Positions 1 to 5,011 of a stretch of DNA of 5,011 bases are shown one piece after another. Position numbers and translations under genes: made by a program. Where the stretch lies: NCBI GenBank assembly GCA_003670825.1, contig QWQL01000172.1, positions 1 to 5,011 on the forward strand, read 5' to 3'. The notes under the pieces are model-generated. The model searched no databases, had not been told where the DNA came from, and saw nothing but the letters and a program-made list of their open reading frames with translations. This stretch comes from Planctomycetota bacterium. GTDB lineage: Bacteria > Planctomycetota > Planctomycetia > Pirellulales > UBA1268. Within the stretch, counting starts at the first letter, position 1. Each line of letters starts with the position of its first letter.

Positions 1-54
1 CTACTCAAGCGGTCACCAGCGCATCGCCGGGCGGTACTGGGAGAGCCACCCCAC

Positions 55-78
55 GTAGCCGCAGGTTTCCTACCTGCG
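55..78 (+). repeat. REP-like element L1 (C-G subtype)
   Basis: GTAG at 55-58, C, then stem CGCAGGT (60-66), loop TTCCT (67-71) and stem ACCTGCG (72-78). Perfect 7-bp stem. Paired with the inverted element at 97-120. Confidence 0.85.
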
Positions 79-96
79 AAGCCCGCCAGACGGTGA

Positions 97-120
97 TGCA
101 GCTAAAAAACCTGCACCTAC
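97..120 (-). repeat. REP-like element L2 (T-A subtype, imperfect)
   Basis: On the minus strand: GTAG (120-117), G, stem TGCAGGT (115-109), loop TTTTT, stem AGCTGCA (103-97). One base (C at 102 on the plus strand, G in other copies) breaks a stem pair compared with L4. Confidence 0.8.
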
Positions 121-168
121 TCACACGGCCACCAGCGCATGCCGGGTGGTGCCGGAAAACCTCCCCAC

Positions 169-192
169 GTAGCCGCAGGTTTCCTACCTGCG
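169..192 (+). repeat. REP-like element L3 (C-G subtype)
   Basis: GTAG at 169-172, C, stem CGCAGGT (174-180), loop TTCCT, stem ACCTGCG (186-192). Identical to the element at 55-78. Confidence 0.85.
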
Positions 193-210
193 AAGCCCAC
201 CAGACGGTGA

Positions 211-234
211 TGCAGGTAAAAAACCTGCACCTAC
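211..234 (-). repeat. REP-like element L4 (T-A subtype), carries a stop codon
   Basis: On the minus strand: GTAG (234-231), G, stem TGCAGGT (229-223), loop TTTTT, stem ACCTGCA (217-211). The TAG of its GTAG foot is the stop codon of the DUF11-type gene. Confidence 0.85.
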
Positions 235-1643
235 TCGAGGAAGGTCGTCTGGCAGCTGCGCTCGACCGTGCCGTCGAGTTCGGCGCTCGAGAGGATCGCC
301 GAGGCCCGGCCGGTGCCGCCCGTTGGCAGCCGGTAGGTGATCTCAAACGACCGCTGCCCGCCGGGGGCAATCGGCTGGATGGGGTCGAACGAGACCCGGG
401 AATCGTCGATCCGCAGGCGGGCCGCCGTCCGCTCGGAATCAAGCCGGGCCTGGTCGGGCAGAATCACGATCAGGTCGAGCCGGCCAGTGGGCTCGGTGCC
501 ACCGTTGGTGACGGTGCAGACCAGCGTGGTGGAGTCGCCAGGACGAACCGGATCGTCGAGGTCGGCGAGCGACATCTTCAGGCCGACCTCGGAAGGAGTG
601 CGAATCCGCGGCCGGGGCATCGTGGAACTGATCATCGCGCAGGCCTCGTCGGCCACCATCGCGCCGCCGCCAAACCCGCCCAGCACCGCCCGCACGCACG
701 ACCGGGTGGCGGGCGAATCGCGGTAGGCACCGGCGGGCGCCTTGGCCCGGAGATTGATCTGCCGCTTGAGTTGTCCGCCGGGCTCGAGCGCCGGCAGGTT
801 CCACGACACCTTCGACGCCACGAGGTTGTAGCCGTCGGAGGCCTCGAGCGGCGTGAGGTGCTCATCCCAAGCAAACTCAAGCGTGGTGGGCGGCGCGGTG
901 CCGGCTCCCTTGTTTTTGACGACAGCGACGTACTCCACGACGGCGTCGGAGAGGGCCTCGGCCGGGCCTTGGAGATCGAGTTCGAGCGCCGGAGACGCCG
1001 GCACGGTGATGGTCGTGGTAGCACTGGGCATGGGCACCGGTGTCGGCGCGACCGCCACGGAGGGCGTCGCCGCCAGCGGCGGCACGGCAACGGCCGCGAT
1101 GGCCGCAGGCGCTGCGACCGGGACTGGTACTGCAACGGGGACCGGCGCTGCGACCGGCATGGGCGCTGCCACGGGGGCGGGGGTCGGCGCGGCGACAGGG
1201 GCGGGCGCGGCGTACCGTGGGGCCGCCGCCACCGCGGGCTGCACCTCAACACAGTGCGTGGCCCCGCCGACAAACACGTGCGACTGGTCCAGGATCTCGA
1301 CCCGGTGGCACTGCCGGCCTGGCTCATCGAGCAGGAAGTCGAGCGTAAGCCGCCGGGCGGTGCCCGGCATCAGGTCGATCGTGCCCTTCTGCTCGATCGG
1401 GCTCGCAGAGGCCTCATGGTGAAAACCCTTGTCGAAATAGTCGATGACGCGGAGCTGTTGCAGCGGCTTGCCGGAGCGGTTGACGAGCTCGACCTCGAAG
1501 CTCGCCCGCTCACCGACGCGGCCCACCAGTGGGCCGGTGATCGACACCAGCACGGGATCCTGCCCCCGGGCGGCAGCCATGCCGACCATCCCGACCGCCA
1601 TCGCGGTAACCAGCGAATGAACGCAAAGCCAACACCCCGTCAT
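231..1643 (-). CDS. Predicted exported protein with three DUF11/Ig-like domains
   Basis: Exact function unknown. From the ATG at 1643 the product has 470 residues. A signal peptide is likely at 1-27: a short start with hydrophobic stretch LVTAMAVGMVGMAA and possible cleavage after A-R-G. Three beta-rich domains follow, at about 31-134, 219-341 and 353-467. They carry DUF11-like patterns: GPLVGRVGERASFEVELVNR, GPAEALSDAVVEYVAVVKN and PVRPGDSTTLVCTVTNGG. A Pro/Ala/Val linker (about 135-216, mostly PVAAP-like units) separates domains 1 and 2. Cysteines at 112/131, 316/335 and 376/464 could form one disulfide per domain, consistent with export. The start was chosen because GGGAGG lies 7 nt upstream; in-frame ATGs at 1658 and 1703 lie before that site and would put extra residues ahead of the signal peptide. 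The TAG stop lies inside the GTAG foot of a flanking repeat, and the gene is bracketed by inverted repeat arrays. A cell-surface or periplasmic structural or adhesion role is possible but unproven. Confidence 0.85.
   Translation of the reverse strand: MTGCWLCVHSLVTAMAVGMVGMAAARGQDPVLVSITGPLVGRVGERASFEVELVNRSGKPLQQLRVIDYFDKGFHHEASASPIEQKGTIDLMPGTARRLTLDFLLDEPGRQCHRVEILDQSHVFVGGATHCVEVQPAVAAAPRYAAPAPVAAPTPAPVAAPMPVAAPVPVAVPVPVAAPAAIAAVAVPPLAATPSVAVAPTPVPMPSATTTITVPASPALELDLQGPAEALSDAVVEYVAVVKNKGAGTAPPTTLEFAWDEHLTPLEASDGYNLVASKVSWNLPALEPGGQLKRQINLRAKAPAGAYRDSPATRSCVRAVLGGFGGGAMVADEACAMISSTMPRPRIRTPSEVGLKMSLADLDDPVRPGDSTTLVCTVTNGGTEPTGRLDLIVILPDQARLDSERTAARLRIDDSRVSFDPIQPIAPGGQRSFEITYRLPTGGTGRASAILSSAELDGTVERSCQTTFLE
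996..1241 (-). repeat. Low-complexity Pro/Ala/Val linker coding segment
   Basis: Within the DUF11-type gene this stretch encodes residues about 135-216, almost entirely Pro, Ala and Val in variants of PVAAP, PVPVA and APTPAP. At DNA level it is a degenerate array of short units, such as GCGACCGG and GCACCGG-like blocks on the plus strand. It is probably a rigid, extended spacer between domains 1 and 2 and could vary in length by slippage. Confidence 0.7.
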
Positions 1644-1772
1644 CAACACACCTCCCATAGCCCGGTCCTGACGCCAGAAATCCTGTCTGCAAAAGGGTAC
1701 CACGGCCGCGTGCCGAGGGTGAACGGCGGTTGCGGGGGCCCCCCGGGCCCCGCCGACACCGGCCGCCCCCTC
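1644..1772 (-). promoter_or_regulatory. 5' leader region of the DUF11-type gene
   Basis: The 129 bp between the gene start and the right repeat array must hold any promoter proximal to the gene, unless it is read through from phoU. I see no convincing -35/-10 pair; a TTGCAG (about 1690) is the best -35 lookalike but has no partner at suitable spacing. A very GC-rich block with a possible 6-bp GCGGGG/CCCCGC stem lies at 1732-1753. It could impede read-through from the pst operon. Confidence 0.3.
1651..1656 (-). promoter_or_regulatory. Shine-Dalgarno site of the DUF11-type gene
   Basis: On the minus strand GGGAGG stands 7 nt before the ATG at 1643. It decides the start between three in-frame ATGs (1703, 1658, 1643): the other two lie upstream of or overlap this site. 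It is the only clear Shine-Dalgarno sequence in the window; pstB and phoU lack one. Confidence 0.7.
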
Positions 1773-1776
1773 CTCC

Positions 1777-1799
1777 GGAGGTGCAGGTTTTTACGCGCA
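1777..1799 (+). repeat. REP-like element R1 (degenerate)
   Basis: Foot GGAG (1777-1780) in place of GTAG, then GTGCAGGT (1781-1788), loop TTTT and ACGCGCA (1793-1799). Only five of seven stem pairs survive. GGAG is a known alternative foot in proteobacterial REP families, but here it may simply be decay. Confidence 0.65.
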
Positions 1800-1824
1800 A
1801 TCGAGACCCCGTGGCAGTGCTTAC

Positions 1825-1849
1825 CGCAGGTAGGAAAACCTGCGGCTAC
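1825..1849 (-). repeat. REP-like element R2 (C-G subtype)
   Basis: On the minus strand: GTAG (1849-1846), stem CCGCAGGT, loop TTTCCT, stem ACCTGCGG ending at 1824. An 8-bp perfect stem, the strongest of this subtype. Confidence 0.85.
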
Positions 1850-1875
1850 GGGCCTGTGGCGGTGCTTACCGCTCC

Positions 1876-1901
1876 GTAGGTGCAGGTTTTTCTACCTGCA
1901 C
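1876..1901 (+). repeat. REP-like element R3 (T-A subtype)
   Basis: GTAG (1876-1879), stem GTGCAGGT (1880-1887), loop TTTTCT, stem ACCTGCAC (1894-1901). Perfect 8-bp stem. Confidence 0.88.
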
Positions 1902-1925
1902 CCGAGACCTCGTGGCGGCGGTCAG

Positions 1926-1950
1926 CGCAGGTAGGAAAACCTGCGGCTAC
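1926..1950 (-). repeat. REP-like element R4 (C-G subtype)
   Basis: On the minus strand: GTAG (1950-1947), C, stem CGCAGGT (1945-1939), loop TTTCCT, stem ACCTGCG (1932-1926). Confidence 0.85.
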
Positions 1951-1976
1951 GGGACTGTGGCAGTGCTTACCGCTCC

Positions 1977-2002
1977 GTAGGTGCAGGTTTTTTTACCTGC
2001 AC
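1977..2002 (+). repeat. REP-like element R5 (T-A subtype)
   Basis: GTAG (1977-1980), stem GTGCAGGT (1981-1988), loop TTTTTT, stem ACCTGCAC (1995-2002). Differs from the element at 1876-1901 only in the loop. Confidence 0.88.
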
Positions 2003-2026
2003 CCGAGACCTCGTGGCAGCGGGCAG

Positions 2027-2051
2027 CGCAGGTAGGAAAACCTGCGGCTAC
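2027..2051 (-). repeat. REP-like element R6 (C-G subtype)
   Basis: On the minus strand: GTAG (2051-2048), C, stem CGCAGGT (2046-2040), loop TTTCCT, stem ACCTGCG (2033-2027). Same sequence as the element at 1926-1950. Confidence 0.85.
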
Positions 2052-2060
2052 AGGACTCAG

Positions 2061-2085
2061 CGCAGGGAGGAAAACCTGCGGCGAC
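2061..2085 (-). repeat. REP-like element R7, unpaired, just after phoU
   Basis: On the minus strand: GTCG (2085-2082) in place of GTAG, C, stem CGCAGGT (2080-2074), loop TTTCCT, stem CCCTGCG (2067-2061) with one lost pair. It begins 9 bp 3' of the phoU stop codon. It has no inverted partner of the T-A subtype and repeats the orientation of the element at 2027-2051. Confidence 0.75.
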
Positions 2086-2093
2086 GGGCCTGC

Positions 2094-2753
2094 TCAGCCC
2101 TCGGAACGATGGCGAACGATGTCCCCCTCGACCATGTACACCACATCCTCGGCGATGTTCGTGGCCATGTCGGCAATCCGCTCGATGTGCTTGGCAACCG
2201 AGTTGATCCGGAGCAGACTCTCCGCGTTGTCCGGCTGATCCTTGATGCCCTGCATCACCCGCCGCTGAATCCGCTGGCGGGCCTCGTCGACGATGTCGTC
2301 CTCCTCACGCACCTGGCGGGCGAGCGTGGGATCGCGTTTGACGACGGCGTCGAGGCACTGACGAACCATCTCCTGCGCCTGCGTGGCCATCGTGCGGATC
2401 TCGGGGGGAAGATCATACGGGCTGCCCCCCTGAAGTTGCGTCACCCGCTTGGCGATGTTCTTGGCGAGGTCGCCCATCCGCTCCAGGTCGTTGTTGATCT
2501 TCAGGGCAGAAACGACAAACCGCAGGTCGGCCGCCACGGGCTGGTAGAGGGCGAGGATCTTGAGGCACTCCTCTTCCACCTCCACTTCCATGCTGTCGAT
2601 GTCTTCGTCGCTGGCCATCACCCGCTGGGCTAGCGCCGCGTCACGGTTGATGAAGGCGGTGATCGACTTCGAGATCGCCTCCTCCACGAGGGTGCCGAGG
2701 CGGAGGATCCGCTCCTTGAGATTCTCGAGCTGACGTTCGATGTGTTTGGTCAT
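2094..2753 (-). CDS. phoU: Phosphate transport system regulator PhoU
   Basis: Peripheral cytoplasmic regulator that reports Pst transporter state to the PhoR/PhoB-type two-component system and restrains phosphate uptake when phosphate is plentiful. The 219 residues match the family's usual length and its two tandem three-helix PhoU domains. Each domain carries the E-x-x-x-D metal-binding motif: ERMGD at 91-95 (after ALYQPVAADLRFVVSALKIN) and ERIAD at 191-195 (in KHIERIADMATNIAEDVVYM). The start MTKHIERQLENLKERILRLG is typical of PhoU, so the ATG at 2753 is well supported, although no clear Shine-Dalgarno site precedes it. The gene begins 17 bp after the pstB stop, the classic pstB-phoU arrangement, and is probably the last gene of the operon. 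A hairpin repeat element starts 9 bp (in window coordinates, ends at 2085) beyond its stop codon. Confidence 0.97.
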   Translation of the reverse strand: MTKHIERQLENLKERILRLGTLVEEAISKSITAFINRDAALAQRVMASDEDIDSMEVEVEEECLKILALYQPVAADLRFVVSALKINNDLERMGDLAKNIAKRVTQLQGGSPYDLPPEIRTMATQAQEMVRQCLDAVVKRDPTLARQVREEDDIVDEARQRIQRRVMQGIKDQPDNAESLLRINSVAKHIERIADMATNIAEDVVYMVEGDIVRHRSEG

Positions 2754-2770
2754 AGCGGGTGGGGTGCCGA

Positions 2771-3655
2771 TCAGCCGAAGCGACCGGTCACGTAGGCCTC
2801 CGTCTCGCGGAGGACGGGCTTGGTGAAGATGTCGGGCGTGGCTCCATACTCGATGAGCCTACCGAGATACATGAAGGCGGTGTAGTCGCTTGAGCGGCTG
2901 GCCTGCTGCATGTTGTGGGTCACGATCAGCACCGAGTAGCGGCCGCGGAGTTCTTGGATGAGGTCTTCCACCTTACCGGTCGCGATCGGATCGAGGGCCG
3001 AGCAGGGCTCGTCGAGCAGCAGCACCTCCGGCTCGGCCGCGATCGCCCGGGCGATGCAGAGCCGCTGCTGCTGCCCGCCCGACAGGCCCACCGCGCTGTC
3101 CTGGAGGCGATCCTTGACCTCGTCCCAGAGGGCGGCTCCCCGGAGGCTCATCTCGCAGACCTCGTCGAGCACGCCGCGATTGGTCTCGCCGTCGATCCGC
3201 AGCGAGTAGACGACGTTCTCGTAGATGCTCATCGGAAAGGGGTTGGGCTTCTGAAACACCATCCCCATCCGCTTCCGCAGCTCGATCACGTCCATCCGCG
3301 GGTCGTAGATCGAATCGCCCGAAAGCCGCATGTCGCCCGTGATCCGCACGCTCTGCACGAGGTCGTTGAGACGGTTCACGCTCCGCAGCAGGGTCGATTT
3401 GCCGCAGCCGCTCGGGCCCACCAACGCCGTCACCTTGTGCAGCGGGATCAGCATCGTGATCTGGTGCAGCGCCTGCTTCGCGCCATACCAGAGGTTGAAG
3501 CGGTCGATCTCCAACACCGGCGGCTCCCGGAGCACGCTCTCGTGCACCTCGGGATCGACCTCACGGCCCGCGGCCACGGCCACCAGGCGATCCTGCGGCG
3601 GCTCCGGAGCCCGCGGCGCACCAGCTTCCCGAGGCGGCTCGTCGACGGTGTGCAT
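2771..3655 (-). CDS. pstB: Phosphate ABC transporter ATP-binding protein PstB
   Basis: Cytoplasmic ATPase that powers phosphate import through PstC/PstA. All ABC landmarks are visible in the 294 residues: Walker A GPSGCGKST (80-88), Q-loop Q135 in VFQKPNPFPMSIYENV, which is characteristic of PstB, signature LSGGQQQR (191-198), Walker B VLLLDEP with catalytic E216, D-loop SALD (219-222) and switch histidine H247 in VTHNMQQA. The C-terminal FTKP...TEAYVTGRFG is also family-typical. The ATG at 3655 is the only ATG before the conserved core, and no start codon lies in frame in the 60 bp upstream. The start leaves about 45 extra N-terminal residues, rich in Pro, Glu and Ala, relative to E. coli PstB (257 residues). 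No convincing Shine-Dalgarno site precedes it. It sits between pstA and phoU and is presumably co-transcribed with them. A downstream GTG start that removes part of the extension cannot be excluded. Confidence 0.97.
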   Translation of the reverse strand: MHTVDEPPREAGAPRAPEPPQDRLVAVAAGREVDPEVHESVLREPPVLEIDRFNLWYGAKQALHQITMLIPLHKVTALVGPSGCGKSTLLRSVNRLNDLVQSVRITGDMRLSGDSIYDPRMDVIELRKRMGMVFQKPNPFPMSIYENVVYSLRIDGETNRGVLDEVCEMSLRGAALWDEVKDRLQDSAVGLSGGQQQRLCIARAIAAEPEVLLLDEPCSALDPIATGKVEDLIQELRGRYSVLIVTHNMQQASRSSDYTAFMYLGRLIEYGATPDIFTKPVLRETEAYVTGRFG

Positions 3656-3715
3656 GGCGGGCTCGGCTCCGATGATGCCCCGGCGGGGCGGAGGGGGAAT
3701 CGTACACCACGGTGC

Positions 3716-5011
3716 TCAGAACTGCTGCGCGACGAACCGCCGCCGCAGCCGCGACCGAATCCAGATCGCGGCCACGTTGAGCAGGGCAATGATCGCCACC
3801 AGCAGAAACGTGATCGTAAACACCATCGGCCGGGCGGCCTGGCTGTTGGGGCTCTGGAAGCCCACGTCGTAGATCAGGTAGGCGAGGTGCATGAACTCCC
3901 GCTCCGGATGGACATACGGGAAGCTGCCGTCCACCGGGAGTTCGAGGGCCAGCTTCTTAACGCCCACGAGCATCAGCGGTGCCACCTCGCCGGCGCCGCG
4001 GGCCATGGCGAGGATCAGCCCCGTCATGATGCCGGGGAGCGCCCGGGGCAACACGATGCGGCGGATCGTCTGCCATTTACCGGCGCCGCAGGCATACGAG
4101 CCCTCCCGCATCGAGTTGGGCACCGCGGAGAGCGCCTCCTCCGTGGCCACGATCACGACCGGCAGCGTGAGCAGCGCCAGCGTGAGCGACGCCCAGAGCA
4201 GGCCACCGGTGCCAAACGTCGGCTGGCCGTCGGCCACGAGACTCGCCTTGAAAAATACCTCGTCGATGCTCGCCCCGAGCACGTAGCAGAAGAAGCCCAG
4301 CCCGAAAGCCCCGTAGACAATGCTCGGCACGCCGGCGAGGTTGTTGATCGCCACCCGCACTGCCGTGGTGACCGGCCCGCGGCCGGCATATTCGCGGAGG
4401 TAGAGGGCCGCCAGCACGCCGAAGGGCGCTACGAAGAGCGCCATGATGAGCGTCATCGTGACGGTGCCCCAGATCGCGGGAAACACGCCGCCGGCGCCGT
4501 TGGCCTCGCGAGGATCGTCGGCGAGAAACTCGCCCCAGCGGGAGAAATACACGCCCAGACTGCCGCCGAGCGAGAGCCGGTTGGGCTGCCAGGCGCGAAC
4601 GATCGCGTCGAGCGGCACGGCCGCGACACCGCCCGACGCCGTCTCAAACTCCACGGCCCAGCCGGCGTTCTGTCCGCGGAGCTTCGCCGTCTCCTCGTCG
4701 AGCGTCTGCTCGCGGCGGCCGATCTCGGCGGCGATCGTCTGCTCGCGGGCCTCGGCGGCGGCCACCTGCAAACCGCCCTCGCCCCCGCTGAGCCGGGCCT
4801 GCACGACCGCCAACCGCGCGGCCCGCAGCCGCCGCTGGAGTTCGCCGCGGTCTTCCCTGTCGATCCGCGTTGCCCGGATCGCGCGATCGCGGGCGGCGGG
4901 GTGCTCCGCGAGAAAGGCCTGCCAGACGTCGGCCGGGCCCTCGGCCACTGTCGTGTCGCCGCGCACGAGCCGCTTCGGGATCCCGTGCAGACGGCCGGCC
5001 TCCAGCCGCTC
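3716..5011 (-). CDS. pstA: Phosphate ABC transporter permease PstA, 5' end missing
   Basis: Inner-membrane permease subunit of the high-affinity phosphate importer PstSCAB; with PstC it forms the translocation channel. The frame is open from the stop (TGA, 3716-3718) to the right window edge, giving 431 visible residues. An in-frame GTG at 4966 is unlikely to be the start, because the 15 codons before it are also open (residues ERLEAGRLHGIPKRL). About 160 hydrophilic residues come first, including a Glu/Arg/Ala-rich probable coiled coil (about 4670-4855). A permease core with about five hydrophobic segments then runs from about 4477 to 3761. The ABC-permease coupling loop (EAA loop) is clear at about 4138-4019: EALSAVPNSMREGSYACGAG, then KWQTIRRIVLPRALPGIMTG, the PstA form of this motif. 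The protein ends in a basic tail (RSRLRRR). E. coli PstA has about 296 residues, so the front region is an addition, as in the longer PstA proteins of several phyla. pstB follows after 60 bp. The permease call is strong; the true start is not visible. Confidence 0.95.
   Translation of the reverse strand, partial: ERLEAGRLHGIPKRLVRGDTTVAEGPADVWQAFLAEHPAARDRAIRATRIDREDRGELQRRLRAARLAVVQARLSGGEGGLQVAAAEAREQTIAAEIGRREQTLDEETAKLRGQNAGWAVEFETASGGVAAVPLDAIVRAWQPNRLSLGGSLGVYFSRWGEFLADDPREANGAGGVFPAIWGTVTMTLIMALFVAPFGVLAALYLREYAGRGPVTTAVRVAINNLAGVPSIVYGAFGLGFFCYVLGASIDEVFFKASLVADGQPTFGTGGLLWASLTLALLTLPVVIVATEEALSAVPNSMREGSYACGAGKWQTIRRIVLPRALPGIMTGLILAMARGAGEVAPLMLVGVKKLALELPVDGSFPYVHPEREFMHLAYLIYDVGFQSPNSQAARPMVFTITFLLVAIIALLNVAAIWIRSRLRRRFVAQQF

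Larger units (their letters stand above)
1..236 (-). repeat. Left REP-like hairpin array (about 115-bp tandem unit)
   Basis: Two tandem copies of an approximately 115-bp unit (1-116 and 117-230), plus the first six bases of a third (CTACTC at 1, 117 and 231). Each unit holds one pair of inverted GTAG-hairpin elements, at 55-120 and 169-234, each pair 66 bp long with an 18-bp inner spacer. From 49 to 122 and 163 to 236 the copies differ at only a couple of positions; the remaining spacer is less well conserved. Position 1 begins with the CTAC foot of a further element, so the array probably continues beyond the left edge. The pairs are oriented opposite to those of the array at 1773-2085. It lies downstream of the DUF11-type gene and overlaps its stop codon. 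Confidence 0.9.
1773..2085 (+). repeat. Right REP-like hairpin array (about 101-bp tandem unit)
   Basis: Three pairs of inverted GTAG-hairpin elements (1777-1849, 1876-1950, 1977-2051) followed by a single element (2061-2085). The period is 99-101 bp. Inner spacers of 24 bp (CGAGACCTCGTGGC... type) and outer spacers of 26 bp (CTGTGGCRGTGCTTACCGC type) are conserved between the second and third units. The first unit is degenerate. The array fills most of the gap between phoU and the DUF11-type gene, and its pairs are inverted relative to those at 1-236. I see no gene in it. Stems are not followed by T-runs on either strand, so these are not canonical intrinsic terminators. Confidence 0.9.

Noticed and set aside
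93..1934. A 613-codon plus-strand open frame antisense to the DUF11-type gene
   Set aside because: It is Arg/Gly/His-rich, reads through repeats at both ends and shows no family motif. The opposite strand has a signal peptide, domain structure and a ribosome binding site. Long antisense frames are common in GC-rich DNA.
1773..2085. CRISPR array
   Set aside because: The repeats alternate in orientation, the spacers are themselves near-identical between units, and no cas genes are nearby.
1876..2085. Intrinsic terminators for phoU or the DUF11-type gene
   Set aside because: The T-runs lie in the loops, not after the stems, on either strand, so the canonical stem plus T-tract form is absent.
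1..2085. A composite transposon or insertion sequence carrying the DUF11-type gene
   Set aside because: No transposase, no single pair of terminal repeats and no target-site duplication can be seen. The flanking arrays share only the roughly 25-bp elements.
1981..2633. Plus-strand open frames crossing the right array and phoU
   Set aside because: Translations are shadows of the repeats and of the phoU antisense strand, with no recognisable domain.
3677..3689. GC-only palindrome (GCCCC-ggc... type) between pstA and pstB as a regulatory hairpin
   Set aside because: A 5-bp GC stem in a very GC-rich 60-bp gap is expected by chance, and nothing else supports a function.

Overview
The window looks like chromosomal DNA from a GC-rich bacterium, most likely a planctomycete (Pirellulales-type). 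That assignment is an inference. It rests on high GC, Shine-Dalgarno sites that are absent or weak except at one gene, a secreted DUF11-type repeat protein, and a PstA with a long charged insert before the permease core. All genes are read on the minus strand.

From right to left (5' to 3' for the genes), the 3' part of a phosphate-uptake operon fills 2094-5011. It holds pstA (permease, 5' end beyond the window), pstB (ATPase) and phoU (regulator), with gaps of 60 and 17 bp. PstA and PstB are the membrane and ATPase parts of the high-affinity phosphate importer. PhoU links importer activity to Pho-regulon signalling. pstS and pstC would be expected upstream, outside the window.

Left of phoU, positions 1773-2085 hold an array of short hairpin repeats. 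Next comes one gene (231-1643) for a predicted exported 470-residue protein with three DUF11/Ig-like domains and a Pro/Ala/Val-rich linker. A second array of the same repeats follows at 1-236, in inverted orientation, and probably continues past the left edge.

The repeats are the most interesting part. Each unit is about 25 bp: a GTAG tetranucleotide, then a 7-8 bp stem (core GCAGGT / ACCTGC) around a 5-6 nt T-rich loop. Two subtypes differ by a compensated base pair (T-A or C-G) and are always paired in opposite orientation with the GTAG ends facing outward. This is the layout of proteobacterial REP/REPIN (BIME) elements, which are mobilised by RAYT (TnpA-REP) transposases. No transposase is in the window. 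The foot of one element supplies the stop codon of the DUF11 gene, and another element starts 9 bp after the phoU stop codon.
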